A stretch of 16,977 bases of DNA from an uncultured Acidobacteriota bacterium (GCA_937900045.1 CALCEB010000080.1:1-16977), one strand, 5' to 3'. Numbered from the stretch's first letter, positions 1 to 6,952 are shown. The notes: generated from the sequence alone by a model not told the origin. Made by a program: numbers and translations.

Positions 1-1325
1 CTCTTGGCTCGCGTGCGGATTTCGCCCAACAGGTCGTCGATCTGGTTCTTGGTGGGGCGCACTTCCACCTCCGGGTCCACCAACCCCGTCGGCCGGATCA
101 CCTGCTCCACCACCACGCCTCCCGATTTGGTAAGTTCGTAAGGGCCGGGCGTGGCGGAAACAAAAATCAACTGCCCGGTGCGGTGCTCAAATTCTTCAAA
201 GGCCAGCGGGCGGTTGTCGAGCGCCGAGGGCAGGCGGAAGCCGTAATCCACCAGCGTCTGCTTGCGGGAACGGTCGCCGTGGGACATGCCGCGAAGCTGG
301 GGAACCGTCTGGTGGCTTTCGTCAATGAACATCAAGCTGTCCGGCGGGATGTAATCGAGCAGCGTGGGCGGCGGTTCGCCGGGAAGCCGCCCGGAAAAAT
401 GGCGGGAGTAATTTTCAATCCCGTGGCAATATCCCATTTCCTTCATGATCTCGATATCGAAAAGGGTGCGCTGGTGCAGGCGCTGCGCTTCCACCAGTTT
501 TCCCTGTTTTTCAAGCTCCGCCTGCCACCAATCGAGTTCTTCCAGGATGCGGCGGATGGCAACCTCCCGTTGTTCCGCCGGCATCACGTAATGCGTGGCG
601 GGATAGAGCGGCAGCCGCGAGAAGGTTTGCTTCACCTGGCCGAGCAGCGGATCAATCTGTGCGAGCGCCTCAATCGTGTCGCCCCAAAGCTCGATGCGGT
701 AGGCGTTGTCTTCATAGGTGGGGAAAATTTCGATCACATCCCCGCGCACCCGGAACGTACCGCGCCGGAAATCAATGTCATTGCGTTCGTATTGAATTTC
801 TACAAGCCGCCGCAGGATATCCTGCCGGGCTATCTTCTGCCCCTTTTCGAGCAGCAACAACATTCCATAGTAGGCTTCGGGAGAACCCAAGCCATAAATG
901 CAACTGACGCTGGCTACAATCAAGCAATCCCGCCGCTCGAAAAGCGAGCGCGTGGCCGACATGCGCAGCTTGTCCAGCTCATCGTTGATCGTTGCTTCTT
1001 TTTCAATATAAACGTCGCCGGCCGGCACATAAGCCTCCGGCTGGTAGTAATCGTAATAGCTCACAAAATACTCGACGGCATTGCGCGGGAAGAAGCCGCG
1101 AAATTCATTGTAGAGCTGCGCCGCCAGGGTTTTGTTGTGAGCGAGCACCAGCGCCGGGCGGTTGGCGGCCTCGATCACTTTCGCCATCGTAAAAGTCTTG
1201 CCGGAACCGGTGACGCCAAGCAGCGTTTGAAACTGCTCGCCATCCTTCACGGCGGTGACCAGCCTTTCGATGGCGTTCACCTGGTCGCCGCGCGGGTGAT
1301 ATTCGGAATTCAGTTGGAAGTCCAT
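1..1325 (-). CDS. uvrB: UvrABC system protein B (excinuclease subunit UvrB), 5' part, cut by left edge
   Basis: UvrB is the damage-verifying helicase-like subunit of nucleotide excision repair. It is loaded by UvrA and recruits UvrC. About 441 codons are visible of a protein usually near 660-670 residues; the C-terminal third (last helicase motifs, UvrC-binding UVR domain) lies outside the window. Visible motifs are Walker A GVTGSGKT at residues 37-44, the damage-binding beta-hairpin SYYDYYQPEAYVP at about 89-101, and the DESH box at 335-338. The last visible residues, near EIRTRAK, fit the start of the second helicase half. I chose the ATG at 1325 (MDFQLNSEYHPRGDQ) because it puts Walker A and DESH at the family positions. 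An in-frame ATG at 1367 would add 14 residues, but it sits inside a TATAAT-like -10 element. Neither start has a clear Shine-Dalgarno. Identification is certain; the start is less so. Confidence 0.96.
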   Translation of the reverse strand, partial: MDFQLNSEYHPRGDQVNAIERLVTAVKDGEQFQTLLGVTGSGKTFTMAKVIEAANRPALVLAHNKTLAAQLYNEFRGFFPRNAVEYFVSYYDYYQPEAYVPAGDVYIEKEATINDELDKLRMSATRSLFERRDCLIVASVSCIYGLGSPEAYYGMLLLLEKGQKIARQDILRRLVEIQYERNDIDFRRGTFRVRGDVIEIFPTYEDNAYRIELWGDTIEALAQIDPLLGQVKQTFSRLPLYPATHYVMPAEQREVAIRRILEELDWWQAELEKQGKLVEAQRLHQRTLFDIEIMKEMGYCHGIENYSRHFSGRLPGEPPPTLLDYIPPDSLMFIDESHQTVPQLRGMSHGDRSRKQTLVDYGFRLPSALDNRPLAFEEFEHRTGQLIFVSATPGPYELTKSGGVVVEQVIRPTGLVDPEVEVRPTKNQIDDLLGEIRTRAK

Positions 1326-1365
1326 AGTGGATTTGGGAATGATGCTCGAGGTCTTTTCAGTGTCC

Positions 1366-1371
1366 ATTATA
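1366..1371 (-). promoter_or_regulatory. Putative -10 element for uvrB
   Basis: On the minus strand this reads TATAAT, a perfect sigma70-type -10 hexamer. A transcript would start near 1359, giving a leader of about 34 bases before the ATG at 1325 and excluding the upstream ATG at 1367. No good -35 hexamer stands 16-18 bases upstream (TCCAAC at 17), so the promoter call rests on one box. No SOS operator of the known LexA types was recognised upstream. Confidence 0.35.
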
Positions 1372-1455
1372 ACCCAGAGCCGTTTGCGGTTGGAGCGGCC
1401 CGGGAGGTGTCCTCATTCGAACCAGCCACTCCAAGGCTGTCATGGCGGTGTGACT

Positions 1456-1532
1456 GTCATCCTGAGCGTAGCGAAGGATCTGCTTTCGGCTCAACGAGAG
1501 ATTCTTCGTCGCCTACGGCTCCTCAGAGTGAC
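1456..1532. repeat. Imperfect palindromic intergenic repeat
   Basis: The left arm at 1456-1481 begins GTCATCCTGAG and ends CGAAGGATCT. The right arm at 1499-1532 is its imperfect reverse complement, beginning AGATTCTTCG and ending CTCAGAGTGAC. The arms can form a long interrupted hairpin. The core resembles a dispersed repeat (CCTGAG..CGAAGGATCT) that I recall from acidobacterial and some other genomes; that is memory, not a search. It lies between the uvrB promoter region and the promoter of the parvulin-like gene. Confidence 0.6.
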
Positions 1533-1542
1533 AGGGCTGGCG

Positions 1543-1581
1543 AGCCGGGTGACACTAACGAAACTAGAACACGACCCGGCT
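1543..1581. repeat. 8-bp inverted repeat, 23-base loop
   Basis: AGCCGGGT (1543-1550) and ACCCGGCT (1574-1581) are perfect reverse complements. The element directly follows the larger palindrome at 1456-1532, so both may belong to one repeat unit. No T-run follows on either strand, so it is not a clear terminator. Confidence 0.4.
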
Positions 1582-1591
1582 GCGTGACAGC

Positions 1592-1620
1592 TTACCGCCA
1601 TTCAAAAGATGGTGTAGAAT
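1592..1620 (+). promoter_or_regulatory. Putative promoter of the parvulin-like gene
   Basis: TTACCG (1592-1597), a 17-base spacer, then TAGAAT (1615-1620). The -10 matches the sigma70 consensus at 5 of 6 bases and the -35 at 3 of 6. The expected transcript start near 1627 leaves a leader of about 39 bases, including AAGGA at 1654-1658, seven bases before the ATG at 1666. Confidence 0.35.
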
Positions 1621-1665
1621 CAAAAATGGGTCCTGGCGCCATATTCCCCGAAAAAGGATTTTTGA

Positions 1666-2661
1666 ATGAAAATGATTTGCACGATGAAACAGCAAAAATG
1701 GGTGTGGGCGATTGCGGTTGCGCTCTTCGCAGCCACTCCCACACTCGCTCAACAACCGGCGGGCAAGACGTCTGCTCCCCCGGCCTCTGAGGCCGCCACC
1801 GCCGGCGGTCCGCCTGCAGCAAACAGTGTTGTCATGAAAGTTGGGACCCAGAGTGTGACCAAAGGGGACATCGATTACCTCCTGGGCACTCTGAGCCCCC
1901 AGGCGCAGAAAGACGTGGAGAGCCGGGGCAAGCGGTCTGTCGGCGACCAGTACGCTGTGATGATGGTCCTCTATCAAGCCGCCGTCGGACAACACCTTGA
2001 CCTGTCGGATCAGTACCGCAAAGAAATGGCGCAGCATCGCCGCCAAGTTCTGGCGCAGCTCGAATACCAGAATCTGGTTTCAAAAGTGCAGGTGACGCAG
2101 CCCGAGATTGGTGAATATTACTCAGGTCATCCCGACGAATTCCGGCAGGCTCAAGTGCGCCAAATTGCCATCCGCTTGAAACCGGAAGGCGGGGCCGCCA
2201 CAGATCAGGGTCTCACCCTGGAGCAGGCTCAGGCGAAAGCGAACGAAATCCGGGGCGCACTGGCAAGCGGTATGGACCCCGCCAAAGTGGCTCAGCAATA
2301 TGCCGTGCCCAACCAGGTGGTGGTTGGCGCCGACCCGCAGACGATTGCGGATAGTCCCCGGCTTCCGCCGTTTGTCAAGGCCGTGTTTAACCTGGGAATC
2401 GGCCAGTTCACCCAGCCGGCTCAGGCCAACGGCGCCCTGGTCATGCTTCAGGTGACAGGACAATCCAAAATGTCCTTGAAGGATGCGAGTTCAAGCATCG
2501 AGCAGGCGTTGCGGGAGCAGAAGATGGCAGCCCAAATCGCGGCTATGAAAAATAAGGCGAACATCTGGATGGATCAGACCTACTTCGGGTCGGAGCCGGC
2601 TTCCTCCAGTGCAACGCAGCCCGGCAACACTGGTGGCGCCCCGGCCAGCCCGAGGCAGTAG
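1666..2661 (+). CDS. Exported parvulin-type (PpiC/SurA-like) peptidyl-prolyl isomerase family protein
   Basis: 331 residues. Residues 1-28 form a signal peptide (KQQK, hydrophobic WVWAIAVALFAATPTLA, likely cleavage before QQPAG), so the protein should act in the periplasm. After a Pro/Ala-rich linker, residues 55-150 look like the helical SurA/PrsA N-terminal chaperone region (VVMKVGTQSVTKGDIDYLL) and about 160-266 like a PPIC domain (VRQIAIRL; FVKAVFNLGIGQFTQP). A helical segment and a Ser/Thr/Gly/Pro tail end it. The usual parvulin motifs are degraded: the HIL histidine is Gln166 and no GDLGW block is seen. It may be mainly a chaperone for secreted or outer-membrane proteins. The start at 1666 is backed by AAGGA at seven bases; an in-frame ATG at 1684 would give a shorter signal peptide. 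It is monocistronic, divergent from uvrB. Confidence 0.82.
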   Translation: MKMICTMKQQKWVWAIAVALFAATPTLAQQPAGKTSAPPASEAATAGGPPAANSVVMKVGTQSVTKGDIDYLLGTLSPQAQKDVESRGKRSVGDQYAVMMVLYQAAVGQHLDLSDQYRKEMAQHRRQVLAQLEYQNLVSKVQVTQPEIGEYYSGHPDEFRQAQVRQIAIRLKPEGGAATDQGLTLEQAQAKANEIRGALASGMDPAKVAQQYAVPNQVVVGADPQTIADSPRLPPFVKAVFNLGIGQFTQPAQANGALVMLQVTGQSKMSLKDASSSIEQALREQKMAAQIAAMKNKANIWMDQTYFGSEPASSSATQPGNTGGAPASPRQ

Positions 2662-3075
2662 TCCTGGCATTCGCAATAAGCAATAAGCATAGATCAGTTG
2701 TCCTGATTATTCACGAACTTCGCCGGGAGGACCGTCAAGGCAGGGATCAAACCTTGGACTGACCGGCACGACGGCAAAATCAGAAGTGATTCATGCGGGA
2801 AGCGGTTCCGCGCTTTGATCGGAGCCGCAAGTTACTGGCAATTCCCAAGTTAAGTCGGAGGTTTATAAATTTTATCAGTAACTTACAAGTATATTAACTT
2901 ATTGGCATTAATTTTATCAACAGTTCTGTTGAAATCCTTGTGGAAAATTCCTGCAAGTTGACGGATTTTTCCCGGAAACTCACGGTCTCTTCCACTTTGC
3001 ACCAACTTTTCAGCAATGGCATTGTGACGCGCCGCAAAATAAATTGAGGCCGGGGGCTGCATGACCTTTATTCAG
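2662..3075. other. AT-rich intergenic region between convergent genes; no gene seen
   Basis: This 414-base gap separates the 3' ends of two convergent genes, so it should not need promoters. Visible features: a tandem 7-mer GCAATAA x2 at 2673-2686; a weak hairpin AAGCG/CGCTT at 2800-2815 followed by TT; an inverted repeat AAGTTACTG (2829-2837) / CAGTAACTT (2876-2884); an AT-rich stretch at about 2861-2920; a 16-base palindrome at 2917-2932; and DnaA-box-like sites at 2914-2922 and 2939-2947. No credible reading frame or known RNA family was recognised. Confidence 0.5.
2917..2932. repeat. 16-bp palindrome (TCAACAG-TT-CTGTTGA)
   Basis: TCAACAG and CTGTTGA are perfect reverse complements separated by TT. 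The left arm overlaps TTATCAACA (2914-2922), one base from the DnaA-box consensus TTATCCACA. The sequence could be a protein-binding site or a small hairpin; nothing here identifies the binding protein. Confidence 0.55.
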
Positions 3076-3474
3076 CTAAATCAGGGGGTGCGGCGGCTTC
3101 AGTTTAATGTTGATTACCTGATTGGCTTTGGTGAGCTGAAATTGCTCGCTGAATGTCTGGTGGTTGTGCGCCGTCACAATCAACTGGATCGTCCCGAAAG
3201 GAATATTGGTAAAGCGGTAGCGCCCTTGGGGATTGGTCTTCGCGCTGTATTGAATGAGCCCGCGCTTTTTCAGCTTTCCCCCGTTCTTGTTGAATTGGAG
3301 CGTCAAGCGGGCTTGGAAGACGGGCTGTTGCGTGGAAGCATCCCTGACATACACGATCAAGCTGGTTTCATCTCCGGATTGCCCCAGCGCCGGCTCTCCC
3401 GCGAGCAGGCCCACGAGCACAACCGCTGCCGCCCATCCAATGAATTGTCTCCGTGCTGGCCTTGTCAAGTTCAT
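3076..3474 (-). CDS. Small secreted carboxypeptidase-regulatory-like (beta-sandwich) domain protein
   Basis: 132 residues from the ATG at 3474, chosen because GAGGAGG lies five bases upstream (3480-3486); a longer frame to 3585 exists but would bury the signal peptide. Residues 1-31 form a signal sequence with Arg-rich n-region (MNLTRPARRQ), hydrophobic core WAAAVVLVGLLAG and cleavage near ALG/QS. Residues 38-131 (LIVYVRDASTQQPVFQARLTL, NPQGRYRFTNIPFGTIQLIVTAH) match the CarboxypepD_reg-like fold found in many bacterial surface and TonB-related proteins. Here the domain stands alone, with no receptor or peptidase attached. Function is unknown; binding of a partner or ligand in the periplasm or outside the cell is an inference. 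It is convergent with the parvulin-like gene. Confidence 0.75.
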   Translation of the reverse strand: MNLTRPARRQFIGWAAAVVLVGLLAGEPALGQSGDETSLIVYVRDASTQQPVFQARLTLQFNKNGGKLKKRGLIQYSAKTNPQGRYRFTNIPFGTIQLIVTAHNHQTFSEQFQLTKANQVINIKLKPPHPLI

Positions 3475-3841
3475 AGGCGCCTCCTCATGATGAACGCCGT
3501 CCGGCCTTGGCAGCGATTCGGAACCCACCGGCTGGGACGCGAACATCATATCAAAAATTTGAGGATTCAAATGAAACCTTGGCATGCGCGCTTCCCGGAG
3601 CGGAGGATGGGAAGGCAGGTAGTGGCACAGTTTGCTGTAGCGGCGCTCGGAGCTTGCCCTGACAGGGAGCGCCGGAAACTATTGAGAAATAAAGTTCGGC
3701 GGTCACAGACCGCCGCTACAGCAGACGAACTGCGCCACTACCGGAAGACAGGAGCGATTGACTTGGCGATGGCCAGTCTGCGAAAGTGAAACTTCCGCAT
3801 TCGAGATCGTGGTTCAGGGGAAGACTCCCCGGAAAGGCGAC
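3475..3841. other. Divergent intergenic region with repeats and small hairpins
   Basis: This 367-base gap separates two divergent genes, so it should contain both promoters, but no convincing -35/-10 pair was found. It holds the GAGGAGG ribosome site of the minus-strand gene, a small hairpin TTTGA/TCAAA at 3558-3571, the large palindromic repeat at 3616-3744, and a GGGG/CCCC hairpin at 3817-3830 just before the plus-strand start. Open frames here are shadow or upstream extensions. No SAM-type riboswitch was recognised ahead of the sulfur amino acid gene. Confidence 0.45.
3616..3744. repeat. Long inverted repeat with nested hairpins (REP/MITE-like element)
   Basis: Outer arms are 3616-3645 (reading AGTGGCACAG then CTGTAGCGGCG) and 3711-3744 (the reverse complement, apart from a three-base insertion and a few mismatches). 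Between and overlapping them are two smaller perfect hairpins: CGGCGCT/AGCGCCG (3641-3647 with 3668-3674) and CGGCGGTC-ACA-GACCGCCG (3697-3715). The whole element is about 130 bases and carries no gene. A degenerate relative of its right half seems to recur at 15225-15247. A non-autonomous mobile element or bacterial interspersed mosaic element is plausible. Confidence 0.65.
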
Positions 3842-4984
3842 ATGGGATTTTCAACCGATGCGATTCATGCGGGGCAGGAGCCCGATCCGGCCACTGGCGC
3901 GATTATCGTGCCCATTTATCAGACTTCAACCTACGTCCAGCAGGAACTCGGCAAGCACAAGGGCTATGAGTACTCCCGCACGGACAATCCCACCCGGGCT
4001 GCGCTTGAAAAGAACCTGGCGGCTCTCGAAGGCGGCAAGTTTGGTTTCGGTTTCGCCTCCGGCATGGCCGCAACCCACACCTTGATGAGCACCCTCAAGT
4101 CCGGCGATCACGTGGTGGCGGGACACAACCTTTACGGAGGCACCTTTCGCCTGTTCGAACAAGTGCTGAGGGATTTCGGCCTCACGTTCAGCTATGCCAA
4201 CACTTGCTGCCCGGAGGAAACCCGCAAAGCCATTCGCCCCAACACCCGGATGCTCTTTATTGAGACGCCGACCAATCCGGTGATGGAAATTACCGATATT
4301 GCCGCCGCCGCCAAGATTGCCCACGAACACGGCATGACGCTTGCGGTGGACAACACGTTTATGAGCCCGTATTTCCAGCGTCCCCTTGAGCTCGGTGCGG
4401 ACTTCGTGGTATACAGCACGACAAAATACCTGAACGGCCACAGTGATGGAGTGGGCGGAGCTTTGGTGATGAATGACGCCGGGCACGCTGAGAGGATTAA
4501 GTTTCTGCAGAACGCCGCCGGCGCCATCATGGGTCCTTTTGACGCCTGGCTGGTGCTGCGCGGCGTGAAAACCCTGGCCGTCCGCATGGAACAACATGAC
4601 CGCAACGGACAGGCCGTTGCCCAATACCTTCAGAATCATCCCAAGGTGCGGCAGGTTCACTATCCGGGTTTGACCTCACACCCGCAACACGAGTTGGCCA
4701 AACGCCAAATGAAGGGATTCGGCGGCATGATCTCCTTTGAGACGGGTTCGCTGGAAAATGCCCGCGCCGTCCTGGGAGCGGTGCGATTGTGCTCGCTTGC
4801 CGAGAGTCTGGGCGGAGTCGAAACACTGATATCACACCCAGCCACCATGACTCACGCCAGTGTTCCAGCCGCAGAACGAATTCGCCGCGGGATTACGGAC
4901 GGGCTGGTCCGGATTTCCGTGGGGATTGAAGACGTGGAGGACCTGATCGCCGACCTTGACCAAGCCCTGGCGAAGATGGGTTAG
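3842..4984 (+). CDS. Cystathionine gamma-synthase / gamma-lyase family PLP enzyme
   Basis: 380 residues from the ATG at 3842 (MGFSTDAIHAGQEPDP), which has GGAAAGG upstream at 3831-3837; an in-frame start at 3758 would add 28 residues unlike the family. This Cys/Met-metabolism PLP family catalyses gamma-replacement or elimination on homoserine esters, cystathionine or homocysteine. Motifs: SRTDNPTR (45-52), glycine loop FASGMAATH (71-79), ETPTNP (141-146), DNT (170-172), and the PLP lysine Lys195 in YSTTKYLNGHSD. The C-terminal SHPATMTHAS and ISVGIEDVEDLI blocks are typical. Length and motifs fit both MetB-like synthase and CTH/MccB-like lyase, and sequence alone does not separate them, so no symbol is given. 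No sulfur amino acid gene is adjacent. It is convergent with cutA. Confidence 0.93.
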   Translation: MGFSTDAIHAGQEPDPATGAIIVPIYQTSTYVQQELGKHKGYEYSRTDNPTRAALEKNLAALEGGKFGFGFASGMAATHTLMSTLKSGDHVVAGHNLYGGTFRLFEQVLRDFGLTFSYANTCCPEETRKAIRPNTRMLFIETPTNPVMEITDIAAAAKIAHEHGMTLAVDNTFMSPYFQRPLELGADFVVYSTTKYLNGHSDGVGGALVMNDAGHAERIKFLQNAAGAIMGPFDAWLVLRGVKTLAVRMEQHDRNGQAVAQYLQNHPKVRQVHYPGLTSHPQHELAKRQMKGFGGMISFETGSLENARAVLGAVRLCSLAESLGGVETLISHPATMTHASVPAAERIRRGITDGLVRISVGIEDVEDLIADLDQALAKMG

Positions 4985-5082
4985 CTTTTTGAGTTTTCGT
5001 GCACTCGCGTCTTTGCGTATTTGCTTCTTAACTTTTTGCCGCCATTGCGACTTGCCGAAAGAACCCTTTGTTAAGCTATGCT

Positions 5083-5442
5083 TCATCGGCCCGGCGAATT
5101 TTCAATCTTCCCATCCGGCCCGGCCCGCTTCACCGAGCCTTCAAGCCAGGCGAGGTAATCGGGAGAACCGTCCACAACCGGCAGGCAGAGAATCTCCGGC
5201 GTTTTGTAGCTGTGAACTTTCTTAACCTCCGCCACGATCTCCCGGAACAAACCTCGCGTGCTTTTGGCGATGAGCAGGCACTCCCGCTCTTCTTCAATTT
5301 TTCCCTGCCAGCGGTAGACGGACCGAATGGGATGGAGGATGTTCACGCAGGCCGCAAGTTGCGCCTGGACAAGATGCCGGGCAATTTTCTTCGACTCCCT
5401 GATATTGCGCGCTGTTATGAAAATCACAATCTTGTCCGTCAC
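5083..5442 (-). CDS. cutA: Divalent cation tolerance protein CutA
   Basis: 119 residues from GTG at 5442. GGAGG at 5452-5456 is nine bases from this GTG but only three from the in-frame TTG at 5448, so GTG (MTDKIVIFITA) is preferred. CutA is a small trimeric ferredoxin-like protein linked to copper and other divalent metal tolerance; its biochemical role is still debated. Family signatures are LAACVNI (29-35), the YRWQGKIEEERE strand (43-54), and the C-terminal HSYKTPEILCLPV and SPDYLAWLEGSV blocks. Length is slightly above the usual 105-115 because of a charged tail (KRAGPDGKIENSPGR). It is divergent from the phosphohexomutase gene, with 73 bases between the two starts, and convergent with the cystathionine enzyme. 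Confidence 0.93.
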   Translation of the reverse strand: MTDKIVIFITARNIRESKKIARHLVQAQLAACVNILHPIRSVYRWQGKIEEERECLLIAKSTRGLFREIVAEVKKVHSYKTPEILCLPVVDGSPDYLAWLEGSVKRAGPDGKIENSPGR

Positions 5443-5477
5443 CGGCAATCACCTCCGCGTCGAAAGTTAAAACTGTA

Positions 5478-5506
5478 TTGCACGGCAAGTGTCCCAAAGA
5501 TACAAT
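5478..5506 (+). promoter_or_regulatory. Putative promoter of the phosphohexomutase gene
   Basis: TTGCAC (5478-5483), a 17-base spacer and TACAAT (5501-5506). The -10 matches consensus at 5 of 6 bases. A start six to seven bases beyond the -10 lands at about 5512-5513, only a few bases before the ATG at 5516, so the transcript would be essentially leaderless. That agrees with the lack of a clear Shine-Dalgarno. Confidence 0.4.
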
Positions 5507-5515
5507 GGCGGTGTC

Positions 5516-6931
5516 ATGAGCGGCAATCCCATTCATTTCGGCACTTCGGGCTGGAGAGGGATTATCGCCGAGGACTTCACTTTCGCCAACGTCCGTCTGG
5601 CGTCAGCGGGCATCGCCCAATATTTGCTAACGCGCTCGGGGAGGCCGCGCGTGATCGCGGGCTATGATACGCGATTCCTCTCGGAGAAATTTGCCGACGC
5701 TTCCGGAGAAATTCTAGCCTCTCACGGCGTCGAAGTTCATTGCACCAACCGGCCTCATCCGACTCCCGCGATTGCGCATGACATCATCGCCAACCGGCTG
5801 GATGGCGGCATCAACATTACGGCCAGCCACAACCCCGCCGAATACAATGGCCTGAAGTTTTCCGCCGCGGACGGCGGCCCGGCGCTTCCGGAAGTGACGA
5901 AGCAAATTGAAAGGTATGCAGACCGGGTCATCATGGGTGAATACTCGCTGCGCGGCCCGAACTTCACGGCTCCCTTGAAGAGCGCAGGCGATCCCCGGCC
6001 CGCCTATCTCGAAGCAATGCGGGCCAAAGTGGATTTGAAAGCGATTGCCGGCGCCCGGTTGAAGATTGCTTATGATCCCCTTTACGGAACGGCGCGGGGT
6101 TACCTGGATGACCTGCTGCGCGAGGCGGGAGTCGAACTTCAAGTCCTCCACGACTACCGGGACGTGATGTTCTCAGGAGTTGGCCCGGAACCGAGTGCTC
6201 AAAACCTCTCCGAGCTTGGGAAGACCGTGCAGCAAGGCGGATTCTCGCTCGGAGTCTCCACGGACGGCGACGCCGACCGGTTCGGAATTGTGGATGCGGA
6301 CGGCGCGTGGATTCATCCGAATTACGTCTTGGCTTTGCTGGCGGATTACTTAATCGAGGTAAAGAAGATTCCGGGCGGATTGGCGCGCAGTGTGGCCACC
6401 ACTCACTTGATCGATGCCGTGGCAAAGCATCACAAAGTCCCGCTTTACCAGACTCCGGTCGGCTTCAAATACATTGGCGAGTTGATCCGCGAGGAGAAGA
6501 TTGCGCTGGGGGGCGAGGAGAGCGCAGGGATGAGCATTCGCGGGCACGTTCCGGAAAAGGATGGCATTCTGGCATGTTTACTGATGGCGGAGGCCGTGGC
6601 CCGGCGGGGGATCACGGTCGGGCAACAAATCGAAGCCCTTTTTAAGAAAGTGGGCGCATTTTATTCGGAGCGTGTTAACCTCACCTTGAAGCCCGACGTG
6701 CAGAAGAGGCTCGTCGAAAAGCTGAAGCGGGATTGGGACTGGATCGATTCGCACCGCGTGCAGAAGGTGGACCGGACCGACGGCTTGAAGATGATCTGTG
6801 AAGACGGTTGTTGGGTGTTGATGAGACTTTCGGGAACGGAACCGGTGGTCCGCGTCTATTGCGAGTCGGCGTCGCCCCGGGAATTAAGCGCGCTGGTGGA
6901 ATCCGCCAAGAAGTTCGCGCTGAATCCCTGA
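5516..6931 (+). CDS. Phosphoglucomutase / phosphomannomutase (alpha-D-phosphohexomutase family)
   Basis: 471 residues from the ATG at 5516 (MSGNPIHFGTSGWRG); an in-frame GTG at 5489 adds nine unlikely residues. The enzyme interconverts hexose 1- and 6-phosphates in the cytoplasm, supplying precursors for glycogen, polysaccharide and cell envelope. All four signature loops are present: the phosphoserine loop ITASHNP at 101-107 (catalytic Ser104), metal loop DGDADR at 250-255, sugar loop GGEESAG at 332-338, and phosphate-binding SGTEPVVRVYCES at 439-451. The GEES form of the sugar loop favours glucose phosphate, but dual PGM/PMM activity is possible, so no symbol is assigned. The next gene, ftsB-like, lies 64 bases downstream on the same strand and may be co-transcribed. 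Confidence 0.93.
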   Translation: MSGNPIHFGTSGWRGIIAEDFTFANVRLASAGIAQYLLTRSGRPRVIAGYDTRFLSEKFADASGEILASHGVEVHCTNRPHPTPAIAHDIIANRLDGGINITASHNPAEYNGLKFSAADGGPALPEVTKQIERYADRVIMGEYSLRGPNFTAPLKSAGDPRPAYLEAMRAKVDLKAIAGARLKIAYDPLYGTARGYLDDLLREAGVELQVLHDYRDVMFSGVGPEPSAQNLSELGKTVQQGGFSLGVSTDGDADRFGIVDADGAWIHPNYVLALLADYLIEVKKIPGGLARSVATTHLIDAVAKHHKVPLYQTPVGFKYIGELIREEKIALGGEESAGMSIRGHVPEKDGILACLLMAEAVARRGITVGQQIEALFKKVGAFYSERVNLTLKPDVQKRLVEKLKRDWDWIDSHRVQKVDRTDGLKMICEDGCWVLMRLSGTEPVVRVYCESASPRELSALVESAKKFALNP

Positions 6932-6952
6932 ATGCTTACAGAAGCGGCACAA

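Noticed and set aside
1400..1440. tRNA T-loop-like GGTTCGAAT on the minus strand (about 1416-1428)
   Set aside because: The flanking bases do not form a T-stem (GCTGG against GAGGA), and no acceptor or anticodon arms are found.
183..1790. 535-residue plus-strand open frame
   Set aside because: It lies antisense to uvrB, whose motifs are unmistakable, then crosses the intergenic repeat and overlaps the parvulin-like gene. It matches no known family and is a shadow in GC-rich DNA.
2914..2947. Replication origin
   Set aside because: Two near-match DnaA boxes and an AT-rich stretch are not enough; no dnaA, dnaN, parA/B, gidA or rpmH gene is nearby. Kept only as a finding about the sites.
3061..3789. 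242-residue plus-strand open frame
   Set aside because: Antisense to the secreted carboxypeptidase-regulatory-like gene and running through the long inverted repeat; low complexity of motif content, no start signal.
3586..3841. SAM or other sulfur-related riboswitch before the cystathionine enzyme
   Set aside because: The visible hairpins belong to an inverted repeat; no conserved riboswitch core was recognised.
3926..4660. 244-residue minus-strand open frame
   Set aside because: Antisense shadow of the PLP enzyme gene with no family resemblance.
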